From JADLGL01 sp050184415 (lineage in GTDB: Bacteria > Pseudomonadota > Alphaproteobacteria > Rhizobiales > Kaistiaceae), in the NCBI GenBank assembly GCA_050184415.1, contig JBFXAJ010000015.1, positions 19,496 to 83,495 of the forward strand: a stretch of 64,000 bases of DNA, written 5' to 3'. Below the pieces are notes generated by a model that worked only from the letters and a program-made list of their open reading frames with translations, ran no database searches and was not told the origin of the DNA. Positions 47,087 to 55,817 of the stretch are shown one piece after another; within the stretch, counting starts at the first letter, position 1, and each line of letters begins with the position of its first letter. Position numbers and translations under genes: made by a program.

Positions 47087-47102
47087 GAGTCGCAGTCCCG
47101 GA

Positions 47103-47762
47103 ATGAGCGGCAGGGCCTACACCGTCGCGGACCTTCCCGAGGTGATCCCCGTTTTCCCGCTGTCGGGGGCGCTGCTCCTGCCGCGCGGACAGATGCCCAT
47201 CAACGTCTTCGAGCCGCGCTACCTCGCGATGGTCGACGCCGCGCTCGCCGCGGACCGGATCATCGGCATCATCCAGCCCTCGGAGGACGGCCAGAACTGG
47301 GTCGGCAATCCGGCGCTGCGGACCGTCGGCTGCGCCGGCCGGATCACCGGCTTCGCCGAGACCGGCGACGGCCGCTACCTCATCACCCTGACCGGCATCG
47401 CCCGTTTCCGCACGATCGAGGAGGTTCCCGGCCGCACGCCGTTCCGGCGCTTCCGGATCACCGCCGAGCCCTTCGCCGGCGACTTTGCCGTGACGGGAGA
47501 GAGCGAGGTCGATCGCGACACCCTGATCGGCGCCTTCCGCGCCTATCTCGAGGCCAACAATCTCGAAGCGGACTGGGAGAGCGTCGACAACGCCTCCAAC
47601 GAAAGCCTTGTCAACGCGCTCGCCATGCTGAGCCCGTACGGCCCGGCCGAGAAGCAGGCGCTCCTCGAGGCCCCCGACCTCAAGACCCGTGCTGAGACCC
47701 TCGTCGCCCTCGCCGAAGTTTCCCTCGCACGATCCTCGAACCGGCCGGGGACGCTGCAGTGA
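47103..47762 (+). CDS. LON substrate-binding-domain protein
   Basis: 219 residues consisting only of the N-terminal domain of Lon protease: IPVFPLSGALLLPRGQMPINVFEPRYLAMV, GNPALRTVGCAGRITGF, and a helical end ALAMLSPYGPAEKQALLEAPDLKTRAETL. There is no ATPase or protease part. Stand-alone LON proteins of this type sit beside cnoX in many alphaproteobacteria, and their role is unclear. The stop overlaps the next gene (GTGA). Confidence 0.9.
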   Translation: MSGRAYTVADLPEVIPVFPLSGALLLPRGQMPINVFEPRYLAMVDAALAADRIIGIIQPSEDGQNWVGNPALRTVGCAGRITGFAETGDGRYLITLTGIARFRTIEEVPGRTPFRRFRITAEPFAGDFAVTGESEVDRDTLIGAFRAYLEANNLEADWESVDNASNESLVNALAMLSPYGPAEKQALLEAPDLKTRAETLVALAEVSLARSSNRPGTLQ

Positions 47763-47938
47763 CCGGCGCCCCCGAGATCGACCCGCGCCTCCTCGAAATC
47801 CTGGTCTGCCCGCTGACCAAGGAGACGCTGGAATACGACCGCGCCGCGCAGGAACTGATCAGCCGCAGCGCGAAGCTCGCCTATCCGATAAGAGACGGCA
47901 TCCCGATCATGCTGCCGGAGGAAGCGCGGCCGATTTAG
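47759..47938 (+). CDS. Trm112/YcaR family small protein
   Basis: 59 residues starting at a GTG that overlaps the LON gene by 4 bp. The sequence PRLLEILVCPLTKETLEYD, AYPIRDGIPIMLPEEAR is the Trm112-like zinc-ribbon family, although only one cysteine remains, as in many bacterial members. In eukaryotes Trm112 activates methyltransferases; bacterial function is not settled. Confidence 0.88.
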   Translation: MTGAPEIDPRLLEILVCPLTKETLEYDRAAQELISRSAKLAYPIRDGIPIMLPEEARPI

Positions 47939-47990
47939 GCCGATTACGCCGGCGTCTTGGCGAAGATCGATGCCGACAGGGCCGCAACCC

Positions 47991-48181
47991 CTATCGCGGC
48001 GGCCGATTCCGTTCCGTCCGGCCGTCCGCGCCGAAGGCGTAGGCGATCGCCGCCCACCGATGCGCGACCGCCAGCACGAAGATCGCGAGGCCGACCGGCG
48101 AGCCCCAGCCATGCCAGCGCAGGTCAGGTCGGCATACTTGAATTCTTCCTCACGCGTCAGCTCGGGTTGACGAACGGCCAT
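47991..48181 (-). pseudogene. Small membrane-protein gene broken by a 5-bp tandem duplication
   Basis: From the ATG at 48181 the frame reads MAVRQPELTREEEFKYADL. The natural continuation RWHGWGSPVGLAIFVLAVAH, with a membrane-like segment, is in another frame and stops at 47991. The joint holds CAGGT twice in tandem on the plus strand (48120-48129). Removing one copy fuses the two parts into a single chain of about 60 residues. The KYADLRWHGWGSPVG pattern recalls small alphaproteobacterial membrane proteins. It may be a true lesion or a sequencing artefact. Confidence 0.5.
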
Positions 48182-48210
48182 GGCGAGGAAATCCGCAAGC
48201 TCACTGCGGG

Positions 48211-49434
48211 CTAGATCCCCTCGCCCCGCAACAGCCGCGGGATCGCGCCGCTGATCCCCGCCGCTTCCCCGATCATCATCCGCTTGAGGACCGGTGTCCG
48301 GTCGACGAGGCCTAGGCCGATGTCGCGCACGGCGCGGACGATGGCGTTGTCGTTGGAGAACAGGCGGTTGAGGCCGTCGGTCACCGCGCCCATCTCGGTC
48401 GTGTCGAAGCGTCGCCAGGCCTGGTAGCGTTCGAGGATGTCGACCGCGCCGGGATCGAGGCCGAGCCGAAGGGCTTCGACGATGGTCTCGGCGAGCGCGG
48501 CGACATCGCGGAGGCCGAGATTGAGGCCCTGGCCGGCGAGCGGGTGGATGGAATGCGCGGCATCGCCGACCAGCGCGAAGCGCGGCTTGACGTAGTCGCG
48601 GGCGAGGCGGAGCGCGATCGGGTAGCCCTGCCGGCCGCCTTCGAGCCGGACTTCGCCGAGATGGTGGCCGAGCCGCTGCACCAGCTCGGCGAGGAACGTC
48701 GCCTCGTCCCCGGCAAGGAGCTCTTTGGCCCGCGCCGTCGGTTCTGTCCACACCAGCGAGGACCGGTTGCCCTTGAGCGGCAGGGTCGCGAACGGTCCGC
48801 CAGGCAGGAAGTGCTCCTCGGCGCGGCCATGATGCGGGCGCTCGTGGGCGATGGTCGCGACCAGCGCCATCTGGCCGTAGTCCCATTCGAGCGTCCGGAT
48901 CCCGGCAAGGTCGCGGAGCCGCGAGCGCACGCCGTCGGCGGCGACGAGGACGGACGCCTGTCGCGTTCCGCCGTCTCCGAGCGTCAGCGTGACGCTGTCG
49001 TCGCCGGCGGCAAACCCGGCCACGCTCTGCGGCGCGGCGATCACGACGCCCGACCGCGCCGCGGCCTCGGCAAGGGCCGAGGTGAGATCGCCATTCGGCA
49101 CCATATGCGCAAAGGGCTCGCCATCCTCGACCGTGCCGTCGAAGGTCAGGAACACCGGCCGCGCGACGTCCGCCGTCCGGCTGTCGGTGACGATCATTTC
49201 CCGCAATGGCTCGGCCGAATCCGCGACGGCGGCCCAGACCCCGAGATGCTCGAACATCCGCCTGGCCGCCGCCGAGATGGCCGAGGCCCGCCGGTCGCCC
49301 CGTTTGGCGCCACCCTGGTCGTCGACGAGCAGGACGCGGATGCCGGGCGCTTCCTGCCCCAGCGCCACGGCGAGCGTGAGCCCCACGGGCCCGCCCCCGG
49401 CGATCGCGATGTCGAACTGGCTCTCGTCGGTCAC
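48211..49434 (-). CDS. UbiH/UbiF/Coq6 family FAD monooxygenase
   Basis: 407 residues from the GTG at 49434. The FAD GxGxxG is IAIAGGGPVGLTLAVAL, the second fingerprint is LVAADGVRSRLRDLAGI (DG motif), and the third is PRFALVGDAAHSIHPLAGQGLNLGLRDVAALAE, highly typical of ubiquinone hydroxylases. It hydroxylates the benzoquinone ring in ubiquinone synthesis; which ring position cannot be assigned from sequence alone. Longer starts would run antisense into the glnK region. Confidence 0.88.
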   Translation of the reverse strand: MTDESQFDIAIAGGGPVGLTLAVALGQEAPGIRVLLVDDQGGAKRGDRRASAISAAARRMFEHLGVWAAVADSAEPLREMIVTDSRTADVARPVFLTFDGTVEDGEPFAHMVPNGDLTSALAEAAARSGVVIAAPQSVAGFAAGDDSVTLTLGDGGTRQASVLVAADGVRSRLRDLAGIRTLEWDYGQMALVATIAHERPHHGRAEEHFLPGGPFATLPLKGNRSSLVWTEPTARAKELLAGDEATFLAELVQRLGHHLGEVRLEGGRQGYPIALRLARDYVKPRFALVGDAAHSIHPLAGQGLNLGLRDVAALAETIVEALRLGLDPGAVDILERYQAWRRFDTTEMGAVTDGLNRLFSNDNAIVRAVRDIGLGLVDRTPVLKRMMIGEAAGISGAIPRLLRGEGI

Positions 49435-49598
49435 GCCCGTCGTCTCCCACACGCTGACCCAGAGGTCGCCCCTCGCCGCAGCAAGGTCAAGATTGGCGGA
49501 CACGAAGCCTTCCGGACGGGATTCCTGTGGCCCGGCCGAGCCAAGTCGCCGCATCGGCGCGCGAAGGGTTGCGGAAATCGGTCCCTTTCGCCGAAGGT

Positions 49599-49613
49599 TG
49601 GCACACTGTTTGA
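49599..49613 (+). promoter_or_regulatory. Sigma-54-like promoter of glnK
   Basis: TGGCACACTGTTTGA: a perfect -24 core (TGGCAC) with correct spacing to TTGA in place of TTGC at -12. It lies 95 bp before glnK, the expected setting for NtrC/RpoN control. Confidence 0.55.
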
Positions 49614-49707
49614 TTGTTTTGGGGCGACGCAGGGGTCGGGCTGAGACCGATTGCGGCCGCTCAAGAGACGCGCCAGGCGCGCCTCCATAACGAAAGGGAT
49701 GACAAGC

Positions 49708-50046
49708 ATGAAGATTGTCATGGCGATCATAAAGCCGTTCAAGCTCGACGAGGTGAGGGATGCGTTGACGGCGGTGGGCGTCCACGGCCTGACGGTGACC
49801 GAAGTCAAGGGATACGGCCGCCAGAAGGGCCATACCGAGATCTATCGCGGCACCGAATATGCCGTCAGCTTCCTGCCGAAGCTGAAGATCGAGGTCGCCA
49901 TTTCCGACCCGGCGGTCGACACCGTGATCGACGCCATCACCAACGCCGCCAAGACCGGCCAGATCGGCGACGGCAAGATTTTCGTCTATTCCATCGAGCA
50001 CGCGGTCCGCATCCGCACCGGCGAGACGGACGACGCCGCGCTCTAG
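49708..50046 (+). CDS. glnK: PII signal protein GlnK/GlnB
   Basis: 112 residues, complete PII. MKIVMAIIKPFKLDEVRDAL opens the chain, the T-loop has the uridylylation site Tyr51 in EIYRGTEYAVSFLPK, and the B and C loops are TGQIGDGKIFVY and VRIRTGE. Next to two ammonium transporter genes it is most likely GlnK, which plugs AmtB when nitrogen is sufficient. The ATG at 49708 gives the canonical N-terminus. Confidence 0.95.
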   Translation: MKIVMAIIKPFKLDEVRDALTAVGVHGLTVTEVKGYGRQKGHTEIYRGTEYAVSFLPKLKIEVAISDPAVDTVIDAITNAAKTGQIGDGKIFVYSIEHAVRIRTGETDDAAL

Positions 50047-50184
50047 GATTGCCTGCGGTCGCCATCAGCCATTGCCCAGTTTCTGATCGACTGCCCTTCC
50101 GTTCTGCCTAATCCGTAAGCGCTGGCGGCCCGCGATTGATCGTTGGCCGCTGGCGCTGCCTTGCTTTCGCGCGCCCCGCCTCTT

Positions 50185-50199
50185 TGGCATGCGCCTTGT
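50185..50199 (+). promoter_or_regulatory. Sigma-54-like site upstream of the first amt gene
   Basis: TGGCATGCGCCTTGT agrees with TGGCACG-N4-TTGC except at two positions (T for C in the -24 box, T for C in the -12 box), with correct spacing. It lies 61 bp before the start of the gene. Confidence 0.45.
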
Positions 50200-50259
50200 A
50201 TTGCTCCTCCCATCGGCTGCGCAGTTGCTGGGCGTAGCCTGCACAAAAGGGGGGCAGTA

Positions 50260-51456
50260 ATGGAAGCCGGCGCCAATGTGTTCTTCGTCCTCATGGGGGC
50301 GATCCTCGTGTTCGCGATGCACGGAGGCTTCGCGTTCCTCGAGGTCGGGACGGTCCGCCAGAAGAACCAGGTCAACGCGCTGGTCAAAATCCTCGCCGAT
50401 TTCGGCGTCTCGGTCGTTGCCTACTTCCTCATCGGCTACCTCATCGCCTATGGCGTCGGGTTCTTCGCGCCGGCGGCCGATCTCGTCGGCGCCGACCAGG
50501 GCTTCGCCCTCGTCAAATTCTTCTTCCTCGTGACCTTCGCCGCCGCCATCCCCGCCATCATTTCGGGCGGAATCGCCGAACGCATGCGTTTCGTCCCCCA
50601 GGCGCTCGCCTCCGCCGCGATCGTCGCGCTCGCCTATCCCTTCTTCGAAGGCATCGTCTGGAACGGCAATTTCGGCATCCAGGCCTGGCTGACCGACACC
50701 TTCGGCAGCCCGTTCAATGACTTCGCCGGCTCGGTAGTGGTCCACGCGGTCGGCGGCTGGATCGCGCTCGGCGCGGTGCTCCAGCTCGGCGCCCGCCAGG
50801 GCCGCTATTCCCCCGACGGCCGGGTGACCGGCATTCCGCCGTCGAGCATCCCGTGGCTCGCCCTCGGCTCGTGGCTCCTCTGCGTCGGCTGGTTCGGCTT
50901 CAACGTCATGAGCGCCCAGAGCCTTGCCGGCGTCTCGGGCCTCGTCGCCATGAACTCGCTGATGGCGATGGTCGGCGGCATCCTCGCGGCGCTGGTCGTG
51001 GGGCGGCTCGACCCCGGCTACGTCCATAATGGCGCGCTGGCCGGCCTCGTGGCGGTCTGCGCCGGGTCCAACGTCATGCATCCCGCCGGCAGCTTCGTCG
51101 TCGGCGCCATCGCCGGAATCATCTTCGTCAAGGGCTTCGAGCTCTGCCAGAACCGGCTCAAGATCGACGACGTCCTCGGCGTCTGGCCGCTGCATGGATT
51201 GTGCGGCGCCTGGGGCGGCATCGCGGCCGGCATTTTCGGCCTGACCGCGCTCGGCGGCCTCGGCAATGTCAGCTTCATGTCGCAGCTGATCGGGACCTTG
51301 GGCGGCGTGATGTTCGCGCTCGTATCCGGTCTCGTCGTCTACGGCGTGATCAAGGCCGCGGTCGGCCTCCGACTGACGCCGGAACAGGAGCGGCGCGGCG
51401 CGGATCTCTCGATCCACAAAATAGGCGCCACGCCGGAAGGCGATATCCTCCGCTAG
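50260..51456 (+). CDS. Ammonium transporter (signal-less Amt subtype)
   Basis: 398 residues, about eleven membrane helices and no signal peptide. HGGFAFLEVGTVRQKNQVNA replaces the FYGGMVRSKNVLS of the classical AmtB. The pore twin histidines are in SVVVHAVGGW and VWPLHGLCGAWGG. The AAAAGGGGGG ribosome site fits the ATG at 50260. It is a different subfamily from the downstream transporter and has its own promoter-like site. Confidence 0.9.
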   Translation: MEAGANVFFVLMGAILVFAMHGGFAFLEVGTVRQKNQVNALVKILADFGVSVVAYFLIGYLIAYGVGFFAPAADLVGADQGFALVKFFFLVTFAAAIPAIISGGIAERMRFVPQALASAAIVALAYPFFEGIVWNGNFGIQAWLTDTFGSPFNDFAGSVVVHAVGGWIALGAVLQLGARQGRYSPDGRVTGIPPSSIPWLALGSWLLCVGWFGFNVMSAQSLAGVSGLVAMNSLMAMVGGILAALVVGRLDPGYVHNGALAGLVAVCAGSNVMHPAGSFVVGAIAGIIFVKGFELCQNRLKIDDVLGVWPLHGLCGAWGGIAAGIFGLTALGGLGNVSFMSQLIGTLGGVMFALVSGLVVYGVIKAAVGLRLTPEQERRGADLSIHKIGATPEGDILR

Positions 51457-51559
51457 CCGCCCGGACTTCCCCTAGGCTGCCTATTCCTTGTGCAGCGTTG
51501 CCCGGGAGGCCGGACAGGGGTTCCAGACCTCTTCCGGCCTTTCGTCGGATTCGAAATCG

Positions 51560-51574
51560 TGGCACGCCCCTTGC
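51560..51574 (+). promoter_or_regulatory. Consensus sigma-54 promoter of amtB
   Basis: TGGCACG-CCCC-TTGC, an exact match to the consensus, followed by TTT. It lies 75 bp before the amtB start. The strongest RpoN site in the window. Confidence 0.85.
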
Positions 51575-51648
51575 TTTGCCAGTTCGCTAGGCACGAATTT
51601 TCCTGCCCAAATTGCATGCACTTCGGCAAGAATGGGGATTTGCGACAC

Positions 51649-53001
51649 ATGAACCGAAACATACTGAAGCCAGTCCTTGCGGGCGTGGCGCTGCTGGCCG
51701 GCTCGGCGGTGGCGTGGGCGCAGGACGTGGTCCCTCCGGTCGTCGAGGCCGTCGAGGAAGCCGCGCCGGTCCTCCCCAACCCAGGCGACTCGGCGTGGAT
51801 GATGGTCTCGTCGATCCTCGTCCTCGCGATGATCATCCCCGGCCTAGCCCTGTTCTACGGCGGCATGGTCCGCTCGAAGAACGTGCTCTCGCTCCTGATG
51901 CAGTGCACGATGATCGCCGCCGTCGTCATGCTGGTGTGGGCGTTCTGGGGCTACTCGGTCGCCTTCGGCGACGCCACGAACCAGTTCTTCGGCGGCTTCG
52001 GGAAGGCGTTCCTCTCCGGCGTGACGCCCGAATCGATGGCGGCGACGTTCACCACGGCCGTCATTCCCGAATACGTCTTCATCGCCTTCCAGATGACGTT
52101 CGCCTGCATCACCGCGGCGCTCATCGTGGGCGGCTTTGCCGAGCGAGTGAAGTTCATGCCGCTGATGGTCTTCATCGTGCTCTGGGTGACGGCGGTCTAC
52201 TTCCCGATCGCCCACATGGTGTGGGACTCGGACGGCCTGATGTTCAATTGGGGCATCCTCGATTTCGCTGGCGGCACCGTCGTCCACATCAATGCGGGCA
52301 TCACCGGCTTCATCGGCTGCATCGTGATCGGCAAGCGCCTCGGCTACGGCCGGGACAACATGGCGCCCCACAATCTGCCCTTCGTGATGATCGGCGCCGC
52401 GCTCCTGTGGGTGGGCTGGTTCGGCTTCAACGCCGGCTCCAACCTCGAGGCCAATGGCGCCCAGCTCGCCTTCATCAACACCTTCCTCGCCACCGCTGCC
52501 GCGGCCGTCGCCTGGTGCGTTGTCGAGGGCATCGTGAAGGGGAAGGCGTCGATGCTCGGCGCAGCCTCGGGCATCGTGGCGGGTCTCGTCGCGATCACCC
52601 CGGCGGCCGGCTTCGTCGGTCCGATGGGCGGCATCATCCTCGGCATCGTCGCCTCGGTGGTCTGCTACTTCTTCGTGGCGGTCGTGAAGAAGGCGCTCGG
52701 CTATGACGACAGCCTCGACGTCTTCGGCATCCACGCCATCGGCGGCATCATCGGCGCCCTCGGCACCGGCATCCTCAACGATCCCGGCCTCGGCGGCATC
52801 GGCTATGGCGGCCTTTCGATCGGCGCCCAGCTCTGGATCCAGATCCAGTCGGTGCTGATGACGATCGCCTGGACCGGCGTGATCTCGACGGTCCTCTACC
52901 TGATCGTGAAGGCGGTGATGGGCCTCCGGGTCTCGCCCGAAGCGGAACGCGAGGGCCTCGACTACACCAGCCACGGCGAGGTCGCCTACCACAACACCTG
53001 A
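51649..53001 (+). CDS. amtB: Ammonium transporter AmtB
   Basis: 450 residues. A cleavable signal peptide (LKPVLAGVALLAGSAVAWA) is followed by the classical Amt core: IIPGLALFYGGMVRSKNVLS, WAFWGYSVAFGD, the first pore histidine in GGTVVHINAGITG, and the second in VFGIHAIGGIIGALGTG. The tail VSPEAEREGLDYTSHGEVAYHN is the GlnK-contact region. The glnK gene lies 1.6 kb upstream. Confidence 0.95.
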   Translation: MNRNILKPVLAGVALLAGSAVAWAQDVVPPVVEAVEEAAPVLPNPGDSAWMMVSSILVLAMIIPGLALFYGGMVRSKNVLSLLMQCTMIAAVVMLVWAFWGYSVAFGDATNQFFGGFGKAFLSGVTPESMAATFTTAVIPEYVFIAFQMTFACITAALIVGGFAERVKFMPLMVFIVLWVTAVYFPIAHMVWDSDGLMFNWGILDFAGGTVVHINAGITGFIGCIVIGKRLGYGRDNMAPHNLPFVMIGAALLWVGWFGFNAGSNLEANGAQLAFINTFLATAAAAVAWCVVEGIVKGKASMLGAASGIVAGLVAITPAAGFVGPMGGIILGIVASVVCYFFVAVVKKALGYDDSLDVFGIHAIGGIIGALGTGILNDPGLGGIGYGGLSIGAQLWIQIQSVLMTIAWTGVISTVLYLIVKAVMGLRVSPEAEREGLDYTSHGEVAYHNT

Positions 53002-53023
53002 GCCGGTCTTCCGGCTGGACGCG

Positions 53024-53050
53024 AAGGCCCCGGTTCGTCCGGGGCCTTTT
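53024..53050 (+). terminator. Intrinsic terminator after amtB
   Basis: AAGGCCCCGG-ttcgt-CCGGGGCCTT, a 10-bp perfect stem followed by TTCG TTT. A shorter hairpin (AGCCGG/CCGGCT) overlaps the amtB stop just before it. Confidence 0.8.
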
Positions 53051-53081
53051 CGTTTGTCGGGAGCCGGCCGGACGCCGATGG

Positions 53082-53097
53082 TTAATGCCGACTTAAC
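53082..53097 (+). promoter_or_regulatory. CtrA box upstream of ftsK
   Basis: TTAA-TGCCGAC-TTAAC, a perfect match to the CtrA consensus TTAA-N7-TTAAC, 56 bp before ftsK. CtrA is the alphaproteobacterial cell-cycle master regulator; placing ftsK under it fits timed expression before division. Confidence 0.7.
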
Positions 53098-53152
53098 CAA
53101 CGGGCCGCTACGACTTTCCCAGCACCACTACCCGACGGAACCTGCCTGACCC

Positions 53153-55774
53153 ATGGCGCGCGCGATTCCACCGACGGCCCGCGAGATCGTGCCGGAGGAC
53201 CCCCTTCTCCGCCGCTTCCTTCGCCGCAACCTGAAGAGCCTGATCGGTCTCGGCCTCATCGCCGTCGTCGGTGCCGGCATCGTGGCGCTGGCGACCTGGC
53301 ATGTCGACGATCCGAGCTTCAGCAACGCCAACGGCCAGGCCGCGCAGAACATGCTCGGCTATCCCGGCGCGGTGATCGCCGACCTCGTGATGCAGTTCCT
53401 CGGCATCGCCGCCCCGCTCCTGCTGATTCCCGGCCTGCTCTGGGGCTGGCGCCTCCTCACCGGCGCGGAACTCCGCTTCAAGCGTTTCACACCGCTGACC
53501 TATCTGGGCGGCGTGATCCTGGGCGCGGGTGCGGTCGCCACCCTTCCGGTTCCCGCAAGCTGGCCGCTGCCCAGCGGGCTCGGCGGCGCGACCGGCGACC
53601 TCCTTCTCGATCTGCCCATCGGAATCTTCGGCGGCGTCACGGGCGCCGTCGCGGTCCTCACGGGCGTCGTATTCACCCTGGCGTCCGCGTTCCTCCTCCT
53701 CCACGCCACCGGCTTCTACGGCCGCCGCCAGCCCCACGCGCCTGCGGTGGGACGCGGCCGCCGCGCGACGCCGGAACCGAAACGCGCGGCCCGGGGCCGC
53801 CGGGCACCCGAGCCGGAGCCGGTCTTCGACGACGAGGAAAGCGATGGGAAGAGCCGGTTCTTCGCGCTGGCGGCAGGTGCGGTTGCGCATGCCGGCTACA
53901 GCGTGGTTGCCAGCGCCGGCCGCCTGATCGCACGCTGGCGTCGGCCGAAGACCGACGAGTTCGGCTATGTCGAGCCGGTGCTGAGCCGGTCGGCATCGCG
54001 CCGCCAGCCCCATCTGACGGCGCGCGAGCTTCCGGCCGACGACCAGCCGCTCGAGCGCGCGGCCGACGACGAGTTCGACGACTATGGCGTACCGGCGTTC
54101 GACCCGGCCGATGACGCGTTCGGCGCCGCAGCTCCGGTCCGGCCGGCGACCCGCGGCGCTTCGGGAGCGAGGCCGACGGTCGCTGCCCCGCTACCCGCCG
54201 GCGCGCCGCCGGGTACCGCGCCACGGCGCCGCGTGGCGGCAAAGCAGAAGGGTGCCGGCGGCCATTACGAGCTGCCGCCGCTCGAGCTGCTCGCTCCGCC
54301 GAAGCAGGCCAAGCACGCCCACATCACCAAGGAGGCCCTCGAGGAGAACGCCCGGCTCCTCGAATCCGTGCTCGACGATTTCGGCGTCCGCGGCGAGATC
54401 GTCAACGTCCGGCCCGGTCCCGTCGTCACGCTCTACGAGCTCGAGCCCGCCCCCGGCATAAAGTCGTCCCGCGTGATCGGCCTTGCCGACGACATTGCCC
54501 GCTCGATGAGCGCGATCGCCTGCCGCGTCGCGGTCATTCCCGGCAAGAATGCGATCGGCATCGAGCTGCCGAACGAGTTCCGCGAAACGGTCTTCCTCCG
54601 CGAGCAGCTCTCCTCGAAGGACTTCATCGACACCAAGGCCCGCCTGCCGCTCTGCCTCGGCAAGACCATCGGCGGCGAGCCGGTGGTCGCCGACCTGTCG
54701 CGCATGCCCCATCTTCTCGTCGCCGGCACGACCGGTTCTGGCAAGTCGGTGGCGATCAACACGATGATCCTGTCGCTGCTCTACCGGCTGACGCCGGAGG
54801 CGTGCCGGCTGATCCTGATCGACCCGAAGATGCTGGAGCTGTCGGTCTATGACGGGATCCCGCACCTCCTGACCCCGGTCGTCACCGATCCGAAGAAGGC
54901 GGTCGTGGCGCTGAAATGGACGGTCCGCGAGATGGAGGACCGCTACCGCAAGATGTCGAAGCTCGGCGTCCGCAACATCGACGGCCTCAATGCCCGCATC
55001 ACCCAGGCGATGGCGAAGGGCGAGACGATCACGCGGACCGTGCACACCGGCTTCGATCCCGAGACCGGCGAGCCGATTCACGAGACCGAGGAGCTCGATC
55101 TCAAGCCGATGCCGCACATCGTGGTCATCATCGACGAGATGGCGGACCTGATGATGGTGGCGGGCAAGGACATCGAAGGCGCCGTCCAGCGCCTCGCCCA
55201 GATGGCCCGCGCCGCCGGCATCCACGTCGCGATGGCAACCCAGCGCCCGTCGGTCGACGTCATCACCGGCACCATCAAGGCGAACTTCCCGACCCGCATC
55301 TCCTTCCAGGTGACGTCGAAGATCGACAGCCGCACCATCCTCGGCGAGCAGGGCGCCGAGCAGCTCCTCGGCCAGGGCGACATGCTCTACATGGTCGGCG
55401 GCGGCCGCATCCAGCGCGTCCACGGCCCGTTCGTGTCCGATACCGAGGTCGAGAAGGTCGTCGCCCACCTCAAGGCGCAGGGCTCACCAGACTATCTCGA
55501 GGCCATCACCGCCGACGAGGACGACGAGGACGGCATGGCCGACGGTGGCGGCGCGTCGTTCGGCGACGAGTCAGGGGACCTCTACGACCAGGCGGTCGCG
55601 GTCGTCCTCCGCGACCGGAAAGTGTCGACGAGCTATGTCCAGCGCCGCCTCGGCATCGGCTATAACCGCGCGGCGTCGCTCATCGAGCGGATGGAGAAGG
55701 AAGGCGTGATCGGTGCTGCAAATCACGCCGGCAAGCGCGAAATCCTGGTACCGGCTCAGGAAGAGCGGTTCTGA
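53153..55774 (+). CDS. ftsK: DNA translocase FtsK
   Basis: 873 residues. Four or so membrane helices in the first 190 residues anchor the protein at the septum. A low-complexity linker of about 170 residues follows, then the motor: alpha/beta domains with LYELEPAPGIKSSRVIGLADDIARSMSA, Walker A AGTTGSGKSVAINTM, LILIDPKMLELSVYDGIPHLL, Walker B VVIIDEMADLMMVAGKD and ATQRPSVDVITGTIKANFPTRI. The C-terminal gamma winged helix (STSYVQRRLGIGYNRAASLIERM) recognises polar KOPS sites. It pumps chromosome ends through the septum and activates XerCD. Confidence 0.96.
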   Translation: MARAIPPTAREIVPEDPLLRRFLRRNLKSLIGLGLIAVVGAGIVALATWHVDDPSFSNANGQAAQNMLGYPGAVIADLVMQFLGIAAPLLLIPGLLWGWRLLTGAELRFKRFTPLTYLGGVILGAGAVATLPVPASWPLPSGLGGATGDLLLDLPIGIFGGVTGAVAVLTGVVFTLASAFLLLHATGFYGRRQPHAPAVGRGRRATPEPKRAARGRRAPEPEPVFDDEESDGKSRFFALAAGAVAHAGYSVVASAGRLIARWRRPKTDEFGYVEPVLSRSASRRQPHLTARELPADDQPLERAADDEFDDYGVPAFDPADDAFGAAAPVRPATRGASGARPTVAAPLPAGAPPGTAPRRRVAAKQKGAGGHYELPPLELLAPPKQAKHAHITKEALEENARLLESVLDDFGVRGEIVNVRPGPVVTLYELEPAPGIKSSRVIGLADDIARSMSAIACRVAVIPGKNAIGIELPNEFRETVFLREQLSSKDFIDTKARLPLCLGKTIGGEPVVADLSRMPHLLVAGTTGSGKSVAINTMILSLLYRLTPEACRLILIDPKMLELSVYDGIPHLLTPVVTDPKKAVVALKWTVREMEDRYRKMSKLGVRNIDGLNARITQAMAKGETITRTVHTGFDPETGEPIHETEELDLKPMPHIVVIIDEMADLMMVAGKDIEGAVQRLAQMARAAGIHVAMATQRPSVDVITGTIKANFPTRISFQVTSKIDSRTILGEQGAEQLLGQGDMLYMVGGGRIQRVHGPFVSDTEVEKVVAHLKAQGSPDYLEAITADEDDEDGMADGGGASFGDESGDLYDQAVAVVLRDRKVSTSYVQRRLGIGYNRAASLIERMEKEGVIGAANHAGKREILVPAQEERF

Positions 55775-55817
55775 CGCTCGGACGGCTCACCGAAACGTCA
55801 GCCCCGCTGTCGCAGAA

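Noticed and set aside
50151..50164. TGGCGCTGCCTTGC, a second sigma-54-like sequence before the first amt gene
   Set aside because: GG and GC are one base too close together, and sigma-54 is strict about this spacing.
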